Positions 17,301 through 25,152 of a DNA stretch of 38,716 nucleotides are shown piece by piece. The position numbers and the translations under genes were made by a program. Positions within the stretch are counted from its first letter, which is position 1. Every line of letters starts with the position of its first letter. The stretch covers positions 1 to 38,716 of the forward strand of contig JAEYOX010000045.1 of the NCBI GenBank assembly GCA_023411265.1, read 5' to 3'. The notes below the pieces were generated by a model. That model was not told the origin of the DNA. It saw nothing but the letters and a program-made list of their open reading frames with translations, and ran no database searches. Source of the DNA: Bacteroidota bacterium. GTDB taxonomy: Bacteria; Bacteroidota; Bacteroidia; Flavobacteriales; Weeksellaceae.

Positions 17301-18559
17301 TTGATTGGAATAATGATTTAGTTTTTGATACAACAGAACGGGTTCATACTTCCAATGGTTACGTAGGGACAACTCCTCACACTGGCGCTATTACAGTGCC
17401 TTCAGGTATGGCCATTGGCGAATACCGGATGAGAATGGTCGTGAATTATAACAGTACTGCGCCTAATGACGCTTGTGCAAGTGTCACAAGAGGAGAATAT
17501 ATTGACATGACATTTGAGGTAACGGCTGTACCTACCTGCTTGGCACCAACGGGCATCACAGTGGGAACTGTTACTTCATCCACTGCCGACTTAGCTTGGA
17601 CAGCACCGGCTGCCATACCTGGTGTTGGTTATGAAGTGTATTTCAGTACTTCAAATACAGCTCCTACAGCTTCTACAGTTTTGGATGCTACGAATTCGGT
17701 AACTTCTTCCTCTACTAATGCACAACTTACAGGCCTTGCCGGGTCATCAGTCTATTATGTATGGGTAAGATCTGCATGTTCATCATCTGATAAGAGTGTT
17801 TGGTCGGGTATGGTAAGTTTTACTACATCATGTAGTAGTGTTGCTACTTTAAATGAGAATTTTGACTCGTATCCGTCAGCAACGGGAAGTTTGCCTACGT
17901 GTTGGTCATTATTGCCTGGATCCAGTACATCTTGGGCAAGAATTAATAATGGACAGTCTTCTTCACCAAGTAATGCACTATATCTATATGGAGGTCCTGG
18001 GGATGATCAGGGGGTTGCATTACCGGCAATAACAGGTTTAGATTCCGGAACTTTAAGCTTGCAGTTTAAGTTGAGAATGGGATCTACAGCTGGGGCTACA
18101 TTAAATGTAGGATATCTGGATCCTGCTAATGGAAATGTGTTCGAACCAATAACTACATTTACTACAACGAATGCATGGGTTACGCACACACTTAGTTTGA
18201 CAGGTATTCCAACGGGGGTTACGCAATTGGCATTGTTACAAAACTCTGGAACTTCTACACCAATATATATTGACGATGTCAAGGTAGATTTAACTTCTTC
18301 ATTAGCTGCCTCAGATGTGAAAAACATTGTGAATGGCGAAGTAAAAGTATATCCAAATCCATTTACAGACGTGATCAACATCTCTGATGTAAAAGACCTG
18401 AAATCAGTATCCGTAATAGATGCGTCCGGAAGAATGGTGAAAACCATTGCCACTCCTGGTACGCAAATTCATTTAGGAGAACTAAAATCAGGATTGTATA
18501 TACTGAAACTAGATTACAGAAACGGTTCTGTGAAAACAGTAAAAGTGGTTAAAAAATAA
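14336..18559 (+). CDS. Secreted multidomain FN3/GEVED protein with T9SS sorting domain
   Basis: 1407 aa, probably a cell-surface or secreted adhesin-like protein. Signal peptide MKKILFSCLLFLIATVTNA, cleaved before Gln20. Approximate domains: 201-295 and 297-392 Ig/FN3-like pair; 398-555 MAM-like (ENFDSY start); 556-653 FN3; 654-818 cleaved-adhesin-like (YAENFES); 820-916 FN3; 917-1065 GEVED (VWVDWNNDLVFD); 1068-1166 FN3; 1167-1322 MAM-like (ENFDSYPS); 1328-1407 type A T9SS C-terminal domain (VKVYPNPFTD ... GLYILKL). No enzymatic domain is seen. Low complexity in Thr, Ser, Ala and Gly is typical of such proteins. It has its own promoter and a strong terminator. Confidence 0.92.
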   Translation: MKKILFSCLLFLIATVTNAQVYLGSGTTQTGIAPIDVNYGYSYTQQIFTNTEIGAASAGNISAVQFYLPATADISKSVSWKVFVGHTTLSTFSSTSAWIPVASLTEVFTGTVANVGGEVTVTFNAPFAYNNTDNLVVAVLEDTPDYTATSNRFYTYSGVTNSTLYYRSDSTVPNPASPPTGTRSGTKSRMGLIGLTPLPPACPSITAPSAGSTTVSSTPSFTWSAAANAAGYRVSLGTTPGGTDLMNKVDVGSVTSYQYTAGLMYGTQYYLTVYSYNVSGESTGCTERTFTVTTTVPCPTVTVPVANAQNVSLTPTFTWNPVASVSGYRISIGTTTGGTDILDSQDVGNVTTYTYNGSPALSNGTTYYYKISAYGAAGTTSANCSARNFTTICAPVVTVTENFDSYTTGNLVPHCWFRLEPPTSPGSQTITSTSPASGTRNVYQNASTSANPIIVVLPSTSNINAGTYWLRFKARVSSGAPGILHVGYVTDVNDYNSFNLIQSLTINNTSYTAADSEYTVAVPTSVPAAARIAIKNDADGKSYYWDDVFWELAPACIDPSGINISDESTNSATVNWTASPSSPANGYTVYYSTINTAPTSATTLDGTNSVTSAGVNAPLSGLSPSTVYYVWVRANCSSTDFSEWVSGPAFTTACLPTNVPYAENFESVIVPALPACTKLENSGTGNNWNTYVASGDFNTKVLNYSYSTANPANAWFFTQGINMTAGISYRIQYDYGNASSTTYPEKLRVAYGTSASSAAMNTILADHPNVVNGTAAINNFVDFVPVSTGVYYFGFNAYSDANMNRLYVDNIYIDVAPSCSEPTALALDGTTLASVSVSWTAPIVVPANGYEIYYSTVNTAPDATTVLDATNSVTSALTSETIAGLSPDTVYYIWIRSKCTASDVSLWAGPIIASTGYCPVSTTNQNTWFSGITTSGAVNNLDYSSPTAAAGTNGYQNLSAAQKLANYEGSTTNVTFELGGATAGISVWVDWNNDLVFDTTERVHTSNGYVGTTPHTGAITVPSGMAIGEYRMRMVVNYNSTAPNDACASVTRGEYIDMTFEVTAVPTCLAPTGITVGTVTSSTADLAWTAPAAIPGVGYEVYFSTSNTAPTASTVLDATNSVTSSSTNAQLTGLAGSSVYYVWVRSACSSSDKSVWSGMVSFTTSCSSVATLNENFDSYPSATGSLPTCWSLLPGSSTSWARINNGQSSSPSNALYLYGGPGDDQGVALPAITGLDSGTLSLQFKLRMGSTAGATLNVGYLDPANGNVFEPITTFTTTNAWVTHTLSLTGIPTGVTQLALLQNSGTSTPIYIDDVKVDLTSSLAASDVKNIVNGEVKVYPNPFTDVINISDVKDLKSVSVIDASGRMVKTIATPGTQIHLGELKSGLYILKLDYRNGSVKTVKVVKK
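16001..17833 (+). repeat. Three related FN3 repeats within the secreted protein
   Basis: Units at about 16001-16296, 16793-17085 and 17537-17833 share the core NGY/VGYE-x-YYST/YFST-x-NTAP, a VLDATNSVTS-type segment and SxVYYVWVR, with partly matching DNA (for example GGATGCTAC near 16938 and 17684). GEVED and adhesin-like domains separate them, so the array is interspersed rather than tandem. Confidence 0.7.
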
Positions 18560-18582
18560 CCTGCAATAACTTTTTAGTAATG

Positions 18583-18611
18583 GAAGGCTGCCGTAGGGCA
18601 GCCTTCTTTTA
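18583..18611 (+). terminator. Terminator of the FN3 protein gene
   Basis: Perfect 10-bp stem GAAGGCTGCC (18583-18592) / GGCAGCCTTC (18597-18606) with a GTAG loop and a short T run. Confidence 0.85.
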
Positions 18612-18673
18612 TTAGAACCGAAATAGGCAGTTTGTTTCAACGTTGCCAAGTACTTGCTTCTTACAAGGCTATA

Positions 18674-18702
18674 AAAAAACTCCCAAAATTGATTTCGGGA
18701 GG
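18674..18702 (-). terminator. Terminator of the isocitrate dehydrogenase gene
   Basis: On the minus strand CTCCCGAAAT pairs with ATTTTGGGAG (one G-U pair, short loop) and is followed by seven T. It lies about 25 bp past the icd stop codon. Confidence 0.75.
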
Positions 18703-18725
18703 TTTCTTTAGTAAAGTTAGACCTA

Positions 18726-20942
18726 TTACAAAGAATCAATAATCATATTCAAGGTGGTACTCGGTCTCATCGCAGTATTCAGTTTTGAGGTATCAGCATG
18801 ATAATAACCGCCAATTTCCTGAGCTTTTCCTTGTGCGCCGATCAGTTCTTCATTAATCGTCACTTCACTGTTTCTCAGAGCATCGGCAATAGGTCTGAAT
18901 TTTTCAGCTAATTCCTGGTCCTGTGTCTGACGAGAAATGGCGTCAGCCCAATACATCGTTAGGTAGAAATGGGAACCCCGATTGTCAATTCCTCCAATTT
19001 TTCTGGCGGGTGATTTATCTTCTCTCAGAAATTCCGCGTTGGCAACATCCAGAGCTTGTGCCAAAATCATAGCTCTTTTATTATTCTGTGTCTGTGCCAG
19101 ATGTTCTAAAGAAGCCTGCAATGCTAAGAATTCCCCAAGAGAATCCCAACGCAGATAACCTTCTTCAATAAACTGTTCAATGTGTTTGGGAGCGGAGCCA
19201 CCGGCGCCGGTTTCAAAAAGGCCGCCTCCGTTCATTAAAGGAACGATGGAAAGCATCTTTGCAGAAGTTCCAAGTTCTAAAATAGGAAACATATCGGTAA
19301 GATAATCTCTCAATACATTTCCGGATACTGAAATGGTATCCTGCCCTTCTCGGCCTCTCCTAAGTGTTTCTTTTACGGCATCTTTCACATCCATAATGCG
19401 GATGTCAGCTCCGGAAAGATCATGGTTTTTCAGATATTTCTCAACTTTTATAATCAATTGTGCGTCATGAGCACGCTCTTTATCCAACCAGAAAATAGCA
19501 GGAGTGTTTGAGAGTTTCGCTCTGTTAACGGCTAGTTTCACCCAATCCTGAATTGGAGCATCTTTGGTTTGGCACATTCTGAAAATATCACCTTTCTCAC
19601 CTTTCTGTTCCAATAGAATTTCTCCATGTTCATTCTCTACTTTTACAGTGCCGTCCGAAGGTAATTGGAAAGTTTTGTCGTGTGAGCCATATTCTTCCGC
19701 TTTCTGTGCCATAAGACCTACATTCGGTACAGAACCGAAGGTTCTAGGGTCAATAGCACCGTTTTCTTTCATATCATCTACAATTGCGGAATAAAAACCG
19801 GCATAAGTTCTGTCAGGAATAATGCAAATAGTGTCTTCCTCTTTTCCATCCTTGTTCCACATTTTTCCGCCACCGCGCACCAGTGCAGCCATGGAAGCAT
19901 CTACAATAATATCGGAGGATACATGGAAATTAGTAATTCCCTGATCGGAATTTACCATGGCGATGCGTGGACCCTGTTCTATCGCTTTTTCAATATCCGC
20001 TCTTATTTCATTTTCATGTGGGTGGCTGGAAATTTTCTCGAACAAGGTGGCCAGTCCAAAATTTGGATTAATGTCTAATGTGCGAAATGTCTCCTGATAT
20101 TTTTCAAATACTTCTTTAAAATAAGTTTCTACAATAGCACCGAAAATGATTGGATCTGAAATCTTCATCATGGTTGCTTTTAGGTGAGCCGATAGCAGTA
20201 CATCATTCCGCTTGGCCTTTTCTATCGCTTCCTGAACAGAAATTCTCAGTGAGCGGAGGTTCATCAGCGAACTGTCTATAATTTCTCCGGCTTTCAGAGG
20301 GCTTAGGTCTTTCAGTACAGTAGAGGTTCCGTCGTTTCCATAAAAAACAATTCGGAACTTTCCGTCCTGATCCACGGTCATGGAAGTCTCCGTTTCGTAA
20401 AAATCTCCGGTTTTCATATGAGCAACTTCCGTCTTGCTGTCGGCTTTCCACTCGCCCATACGGTGCGGATTGGCCTTTGCGTAATCCTTCACCGATTTCG
20501 GAGCGCGCCTGTCGCTGTTACCTTCGCGCAACACGGGATTCACCGCTGAACCCAAAACTTTGCTGTATTTTTTATTCACAGACATTTCTTCTTCATTTTT
20601 GGGTTCCGCCGGATAGTTCGGAACAGCATAACCCTGCTGCTGAAGTTCTGCAATAGCTTCTTCCAGTTGTGGCACCGAGGCAGAAATATTAGGCAGTTTA
20701 ATAATATTGGCTTCCGGTTGTTTGGCAAGTTCCCCCAGGGCAGCAAGATCATCAGAAATTCTCTGTTCTTCCGTTAAATATTCAGGAAAAACAGCCAGAA
20801 TTCTACCTGATAAAGAAATATTCGGAACGGAAATTTCAATATCGGCCGATTTCGTAAAGGCTTTTATAATGGGTAAAAAAGAATGGGTGGCAAGCATAGG
20901 TGCTTCATCCGTTAGCGTATAATAAATTTTTGCCTGTGACAT
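18726..20942 (-). CDS. icd: NADP-dependent isocitrate dehydrogenase, monomeric type
   Basis: 738 aa, the usual length of the monomeric (about 80 kDa) isocitrate dehydrogenase, which converts isocitrate to 2-oxoglutarate with NADP in the TCA cycle. Recognised by the N-terminus (KIYYTLTDEAPMLATHSFLP), NPVLREGNSDRRAPKSVK, NPHRMGEWKADSKTEVAHMK, DQGITNFHVSSDIIVDASM, and the C-terminal RGSHFYLTMYWADA. It is unrelated in sequence to the common dimeric type. ATG start, own -7 box and own terminator, so a single-gene unit. Confidence 0.97.
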   Translation of the reverse strand: MSQAKIYYTLTDEAPMLATHSFLPIIKAFTKSADIEISVPNISLSGRILAVFPEYLTEEQRISDDLAALGELAKQPEANIIKLPNISASVPQLEEAIAELQQQGYAVPNYPAEPKNEEEMSVNKKYSKVLGSAVNPVLREGNSDRRAPKSVKDYAKANPHRMGEWKADSKTEVAHMKTGDFYETETSMTVDQDGKFRIVFYGNDGTSTVLKDLSPLKAGEIIDSSLMNLRSLRISVQEAIEKAKRNDVLLSAHLKATMMKISDPIIFGAIVETYFKEVFEKYQETFRTLDINPNFGLATLFEKISSHPHENEIRADIEKAIEQGPRIAMVNSDQGITNFHVSSDIIVDASMAALVRGGGKMWNKDGKEEDTICIIPDRTYAGFYSAIVDDMKENGAIDPRTFGSVPNVGLMAQKAEEYGSHDKTFQLPSDGTVKVENEHGEILLEQKGEKGDIFRMCQTKDAPIQDWVKLAVNRAKLSNTPAIFWLDKERAHDAQLIIKVEKYLKNHDLSGADIRIMDVKDAVKETLRRGREGQDTISVSGNVLRDYLTDMFPILELGTSAKMLSIVPLMNGGGLFETGAGGSAPKHIEQFIEEGYLRWDSLGEFLALQASLEHLAQTQNNKRAMILAQALDVANAEFLREDKSPARKIGGIDNRGSHFYLTMYWADAISRQTQDQELAEKFRPIADALRNSEVTINEELIGAQGKAQEIGGYYHADTSKLNTAMRPSTTLNMIIDSL

Positions 20943-20971
20943 GTATATTATTTTTACATTTTAAAGAATCA

Positions 20972-20979
20972 CAAATTTA
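20972..20979 (-). promoter_or_regulatory. -7 box of icd
   Basis: Minus strand TAAATTTG, 29 nt before the ATG. TTTC 19 bases further upstream is a one-mismatch -33 element. Confidence 0.5.
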
Positions 20980-21119
20980 CTGTTTTAATTTCTATCTTGA
21001 AAAAGGAAACTCTATTTCTCCAACTCTGAGGCGGCAGTGTTTAAAAATGATCACTTATAGTTTATCTGAATTGTTTTACATAATTGATAGTTAATATCGT
21101 AATAACGTTTTTTCAGCCT

Positions 21120-21127
21120 TATTTTTG
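21120..21127 (+). promoter_or_regulatory. -7 box of the DUF892 gene
   Basis: TATTTTTG matches the consensus, 41 bp before the ATG. No clear -33 TTG. Confidence 0.4.
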
Positions 21128-21168
21128 ATTCCAAATTTGAGACAATTTTAAAAATAAAAATAATTATT

Positions 21169-21702
21169 ATGGCAAAGAAAAGTACTACTGCAGCTAAGGT
21201 AAAGCCGAAGGCTGATGCTGCAGATGAGCTGAGAGATTTCATGGTTGATGGAATGAAGGATCTGTACTGGGCTGAAAAAGCTTTAGTTAAAGCACTTCCG
21301 AAAATGAAGAAAAATGCAACTTCAAAAAATTTGAAAACTGCGATTGATGATCATTTGGAAGAAACAAAAATACAGGTTACCCGTTTAGAAGATGCTTTTA
21401 AAGCACTGAAATTAAAACCTGAAGCAGAGAAATGTGACGCAATGGACGGACTTATAAAGGAAGGAGAAAGCATTATGGAAGAAACCGAACCCGGAGCGGT
21501 TCGCGATGCTGCTATTATCGCTGCAGCTCAAAAAGTAGAGCATTATGAGATCGCTTCCTATGGAACGTTGGCTACATATGCGAAATTACTTAAAGAAAAA
21601 GAAGTGCTAAATTTAATGCTGGAAACCTTAAATGAAGAAAAAACATGCGATAAAGATCTGACGAAATTAGCCAAAAAGGAAATCAACCTGAAAGCAAAAT
21701 AG
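21169..21702 (+). CDS. DUF892 (YciE/YciF) ferritin-like protein
   Basis: 177 aa. A Lys/Ala-rich tail (MAKKSTTAAKVKPKADA) precedes a four-helix ferritin-like bundle: LRDFMVDGMKDLYWAEKAL, a helix with HLEETKIQVTRLE, EAEKCDAMDGLI, and AAQKVEHYEIASYGTLATYA. Glu and His residues in these helices are the expected di-metal ligands. The YciE/YciF family is linked to stress response, but its reaction is not established. It lies 45 bp before a PfpI gene, with a hairpin between. Confidence 0.9.
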   Translation: MAKKSTTAAKVKPKADAADELRDFMVDGMKDLYWAEKALVKALPKMKKNATSKNLKTAIDDHLEETKIQVTRLEDAFKALKLKPEAEKCDAMDGLIKEGESIMEETEPGAVRDAAIIAAAQKVEHYEIASYGTLATYAKLLKEKEVLNLMLETLNEEKTCDKDLTKLAKKEINLKAK

Positions 21703-21726
21703 ACAGTGGCCGAAAGGCCATTTGTC
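21702..21726 (+). other. Intergenic hairpin between DUF892 and pfpI genes
   Basis: GACA-g-TGGCC GAAA GGCCA-tt-TGTC with a GNRA-type GAAA tetraloop, starting in the stop codon. There is no U-tract, so it more likely stabilises or processes the mRNA, or attenuates, than fully terminates. Confidence 0.55.
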
Positions 21727-21747
21727 GTAAAATTTAAATAATATAAA

Positions 21748-22284
21748 ATGAAAAACTTGGACAATAAGAAGATCGCAGTACTGGCGGCAGATGGTTTTGA
21801 ACAGTCTGAATTGGTGGATCCGGTAAATGCTTTGAAGGAAAACGGGGCTAAGGTGCATATTATTTCGCTAAAATCCGGTGAAATCCGTGGGATGGTAGAT
21901 CATGAATGGGCTGACAGTATCGCTGTTGATAAAACCGTTAAAGATGCAGATCACTCCGATTATGATGCACTTCTATTACCCGGTGGGGTCTTAAATCCTG
22001 ATGCAGTGCGCTCTGACCAGACTGCAGTAGCATTTGTGAAAAAATTTTTTGATTCAGAAAAACCTGTGGCTGCTATTTGTCACGGACCGCAAACGCTAAT
22101 TGACGCAGAAGTAGTAAAAGGAAGAAAAATGACTTCATATAAAGCGATTCATAAAGATTTGAAGAACGCAGGTGCCCATTGGGTAGATGAAGAGGTGGTG
22201 ACAGACGGAAACCTTACAACCAGCCGTTCGCCGGAAGATCTTCCTGTCTTTAATGAAAGAATTATTAGGGAATTTGCTAAATAA
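21748..22284 (+). CDS. PfpI/DJ-1-family protein (type 1 glutamine amidotransferase-like)
   Basis: 178 aa. Nucleophile elbow AAICHGPQ with Cys111-His112, and the conserved Glu18 in DGFEQSE, the triad-type residues of PfpI/YhbO/DJ-1 proteins. Members act as stress-protective glyoxalase/deglycase-type enzymes or proteases; the exact activity is not decidable here. Also visible: YDALLLPGG and the C-terminal LTTSRSPEDLPVFN. It is probably co-transcribed with the DUF892 gene, a pairing that suggests a general stress role. Confidence 0.9.
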   Translation: MKNLDNKKIAVLAADGFEQSELVDPVNALKENGAKVHIISLKSGEIRGMVDHEWADSIAVDKTVKDADHSDYDALLLPGGVLNPDAVRSDQTAVAFVKKFFDSEKPVAAICHGPQTLIDAEVVKGRKMTSYKAIHKDLKNAGAHWVDEEVVTDGNLTTSRSPEDLPVFNERIIREFAK

Positions 22285-22347
22285 AGATCTTAGTCTGAGG
22301 TAATAAGAATCTGATGATGCTGAAGAATCTAGCTGTTCAAAAATATA

Positions 22348-22378
22348 TTGTTAACGCAAAAAGTTTTCAGTACATTTG
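22348..22378 (+). promoter_or_regulatory. Promoter of the AI-2E-family gene
   Basis: TTG (22348-22350), 20 bases, TACATTTG (22371-22378), a full consensus match. The TTG is in frame with the gene and could be mistaken for its start codon. Confidence 0.55.
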
Positions 22379-22395
22379 AGAAAGAAAATATAACC

Positions 22396-23472
22396 TTGGA
22401 TAAAATTTTTAAAGAGATAACTGTTCTGCGGACACTGGTTATCTTTTCTATATTTCTGGTGTTGCTCATTGCTTTTGAACTGAGTTATTTTGTAACAGGT
22501 TTTCTCGGTGCAGTCACATTGTATGTCGTTTCACGCAATTTCTATCACCGTTTGGTGGAAAAATACCGCTGGAACAAAAACCTGGCGACTTTTTTCATTA
22601 TCCTGTCCGTCATCATCTGTTTTGGAATACCGGTGTGGGTTGTTTTGGAAATTCTGATACCTCAAATTAATACCGCTTTACAAGATCCCCAGAAAATAAT
22701 TGAACGCTTTCAGCCTATTGTTCTATATCTTCAGAACCACGAAGTGGTGCAGCGTTTAGATATTGAATTTACTTCTCATGATCTGATGAATATGGTGAAT
22801 AGAATCATTAGTTACATTCCTTCAACGCTTAATTGGGTGGGTCAGTTTTTCGCCAATATTTTGGTCGCACTTTTCATTCTTTATTTTATGTTGATGAGCA
22901 GCCGCAGCATGGAACAAGGTCTGAAAGAAATGCTTCCTTTTTCAGAAAAATCAAAACGTTATTTTATCAAAGAAAATCTGGATCTTATCCGCTCCAATGC
23001 GTATGGAGTGCCGGTAATGGCGGTCAGTCAGGGTTTTATTGCTGTTGTAGGTTATTCCATTTTCGGGGTGGAACAGGCTGTGTTTTGGGGACTGATGACA
23101 GGTTTGGCCTCCGTAGTTCCGGTAGTAGGAACGATGGTGATTTGGGTTCCGGTCTGCATCTATCAAATGGCATCAGGAGACGTCAACTCCGGACTTTGGC
23201 TATCATTATATTGTGTTGTCCTGGTTGGAGGTATAGATAATGTACTGCGTTTTACATTATTAAAAAAGATGGCTGACATTCATCCGCTAATCACAGTATT
23301 TGGAGTAATTTTGGGTTTGCAACTTTTCGGGGCGATGGGTCTGATATTTGGGCCGTTGCTGCTGTCATTTCCCCGAATTCTATATGCGGTATATAAAATC
23401 GAAAAACGCCGGTACTTCCCTTTTGTAGAAGAAGATGCGGCGGAAACTTCTGATTTCCAAGATGGAAAGTAA
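22396..23472 (+). CDS. AI-2E family (UPF0118) transporter
   Basis: About 358-aa polytopic inner-membrane protein of the AI-2E/PerM family, with several hydrophobic helices: a pair near the N-terminus (LRTLVIFSIFLVLLIAFEL and GFLGAVTLYVV), then IILSVIICFGIPVWVVLEIL, an amphipathic region with NWVGQFFANILVALFILYFM, and a C-terminal set with HPLITVFGVILGLQLFGAMG and LIFGPLLLSFP. Family members have been tied to AI-2 export, Na+/H+ exchange and other roles, so the substrate is open. No ATG is near the N-terminus. I favour TTG 22396, because TTG 22348 lies in the -33 element of a promoter, but 22348 remains possible if it is read from the upstream operon. Confidence 0.85.
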   Translation: MDKIFKEITVLRTLVIFSIFLVLLIAFELSYFVTGFLGAVTLYVVSRNFYHRLVEKYRWNKNLATFFIILSVIICFGIPVWVVLEILIPQINTALQDPQKIIERFQPIVLYLQNHEVVQRLDIEFTSHDLMNMVNRIISYIPSTLNWVGQFFANILVALFILYFMLMSSRSMEQGLKEMLPFSEKSKRYFIKENLDLIRSNAYGVPVMAVSQGFIAVVGYSIFGVEQAVFWGLMTGLASVVPVVGTMVIWVPVCIYQMASGDVNSGLWLSLYCVVLVGGIDNVLRFTLLKKMADIHPLITVFGVILGLQLFGAMGLIFGPLLLSFPRILYAVYKIEKRRYFPFVEEDAAETSDFQDGK

Positions 23473-23791
23473 GAACGAGAATATCATGATTTTTCGGTTG
23501 AAAGAAGGTTTCAGAGATTATGAAAAATTCGTCCTACATCAAACTACTATTTTTATTTTGAGAATCACTCTCGCTGTTGGTCTAAATTACTGTCTGCATT
23601 GAAACAAAATCCTACTGATAAATTAGAAAACAAGCCGTTCCCTGATATAACTGAATTCTAGAGATTTAAACTTATTTCCTTTTCCCTAAATCTTTATTTC
23701 CCAGTCACGATCCATATTGCTATCTTTGCGCTCACTAAAACAAGGGCAGAAGAACATAGTGTCTTGACCCCAATATTCAAATTTATCATCT
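23473..23791. other. Gene-free stretch before ychF
   Basis: 319 bp. It contains no convincing gene or terminator. A 46-codon frame starting inside the previous gene was judged random. The ychF promoter box lies at 23721-23728. Confidence 0.5.
23721..23728 (+). promoter_or_regulatory. -7 box of ychF
   Basis: TATCTTTG, with a one-mismatch -33 (TTTC, 23697-23700) 20 bases upstream. The predicted leader is about 60 nt. Confidence 0.5.
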
Positions 23792-24883
23792 ATGAAATGT
23801 GGAATTGTAGGGCTTCCGAATGTAGGCAAGTCAACTCTTTTTAACTGTTTAAGCAACGCCAAAGCGCAGTCGGCCAACTACCCTTTCTGCACCATTGAAC
23901 CCAACCTTGGGACGGTTTCTGTGCCAGATCCTCGGTTATTTGAACTTGAAAAACTGGTAAATCCAGAACGCGTTTTGCCCGCAGTGGTAGAAATTGTGGA
24001 CATTGCCGGCCTGGTAAAAGGAGCTTCGAAAGGGGAAGGATTGGGAAATCAGTTTCTGGCCAATATCCGCGAGTGTGAGGCGATTATTCACGTATTGAGA
24101 TGTTTTGAAAACGGAAATATTGTTCATGTGGAAGGTTCAGTGGATCCCTTGCGCGATAAGGAAATTATCGACATTGAGCTCCAACTGAAAGATTTGGAAA
24201 CAGTAGGAAAAGCCGTGGATAAAGCAAAAAAATTTATTAAATCAGGAAAAAAAGAAGATATTCTGACCTACGAAACATTGCTTGCACTTCAGAAATTTCT
24301 GGAAGACGGAAGAAATGCGCGAGAGTTTGAAACCAATGATTTAACCAGATCTGTTATTGATGAGGTTCAGCTTCTGACCAAGAAACCAATTCTTTATGTG
24401 TGTAATGTGGATGAAAACTCTATTAAAAACGGAAATGAGTGGGTTGCAAAAATTGAAGAAATGGCAGCAAAAGAAAACGCCGAAGTGGTAGTTCTGGCTG
24501 CGCAGATAGAAGCCGATATTAACGAACTGGAAACTTTTGAAGAAAGACAGATGTTCCTCGAAGAACTCGGATTGGAAGAACCCGGTGTTAATAGATTAAT
24601 CAGAAAAGCATATGATTTGCTGCATCTTCAGACGTATTTCACGGCGGGAGTAAAGGAGGTGCGTGCGTGGACTATCGGTAAAGGATGGACTGCACCACAA
24701 GCAGCCGGCGTTATCCATACTGATTTTGAGAAAGGCTTTATTCGTGCGGAAGTGATTAAATATGATGATTTTATTCGCTACGGTTCTGAAGCCAAAGTGA
24801 AAGAAGCCGGTAAAATGGGAGTGGAAGGTAAGGAATATATCGTGCAGGATGGAGATATTATGCATTTCAGATTTAACGTATAA
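23792..24883 (+). CDS. ychF: Ribosome-associated ATPase/GTPase YchF
   Basis: 363 aa, the normal length. Obg-related P-loop protein: G1 GLPNVGKST (residues 7-15), SANYPFCTIEPNLG, G3 DIAGLVKGASKGEGLGNQFL, and NVDE in place of the guanine-specific NKxD, which is the reason YchF prefers ATP. The C-terminal TGS-like domain has AWTIGKGWTAPQAAGVIH and DGDIMHFRFNV. It binds ribosomes and affects translation and oxidative stress responses. Single-gene unit with its own promoter and terminator. Confidence 0.97.
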   Translation: MKCGIVGLPNVGKSTLFNCLSNAKAQSANYPFCTIEPNLGTVSVPDPRLFELEKLVNPERVLPAVVEIVDIAGLVKGASKGEGLGNQFLANIRECEAIIHVLRCFENGNIVHVEGSVDPLRDKEIIDIELQLKDLETVGKAVDKAKKFIKSGKKEDILTYETLLALQKFLEDGRNAREFETNDLTRSVIDEVQLLTKKPILYVCNVDENSIKNGNEWVAKIEEMAAKENAEVVVLAAQIEADINELETFEERQMFLEELGLEEPGVNRLIRKAYDLLHLQTYFTAGVKEVRAWTIGKGWTAPQAAGVIHTDFEKGFIRAEVIKYDDFIRYGSEAKVKEAGKMGVEGKEYIVQDGDIMHFRFNV

Positions 24884-24904
24884 AAGGAATAAATATGAAA
24901 TACT

Positions 24905-24933
24905 AGCCGGAGAGATAATCTTCGGCTTTTTTT
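24905..24933 (+). terminator. Terminator of ychF
   Basis: AGCCGGAGA (24905-24913) pairs with TCTTCGGCT (24919-24927) with one G-U pair and a GATAA loop, followed by seven T. Confidence 0.85.
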
Positions 24934-25029
24934 ATTAATATTAAAGAAAAGTTAAATTAACAAAGGATAAGGAAATTTCCTTTTGTTTTGATGTAACTTT
25001 ACAATACTCAATCCCAATAGATATCACCT

Positions 25030-25095
25030 ATGCCACAGTACGGATATATCTCCGGACGATTAATCACTAGTGATGACGGTGCAAGCACACGGTAA
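25030..25095 (+). other. Leader region with perfect palindrome and 21-codon frame
   Basis: Upstream of the FMN reductase gene, a 12-bp perfect palindrome ATCACTAGTGAT (25063-25074) lies within a short frame (MPQYGYISGRLITSDDGAST...). The frame ends 57 bp before the next start. The palindrome could be an operator for a dimeric regulator. The short frame is probably chance, and I see no FMN riboswitch consensus. Confidence 0.3.
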
Positions 25096-25152
25096 TTCTT
25101 AAAGAATTTTTATGTAAATCAAAATAATTTAACATTTAAAATTAACAAAATT

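Noticed and set aside
23462..23602. 46-codon frame beginning inside the end of the AI-2E-family gene (ATG 23462, TGA 23600-23602)
   Set aside because: No promoter box, no recognisable composition or domain, and it overlaps the upstream coding end; judged chance.
25030..25095. 21-codon ORF upstream of the FMN reductase gene
   Set aside because: No start context and no recognisable sequence; only the palindrome inside it was kept.
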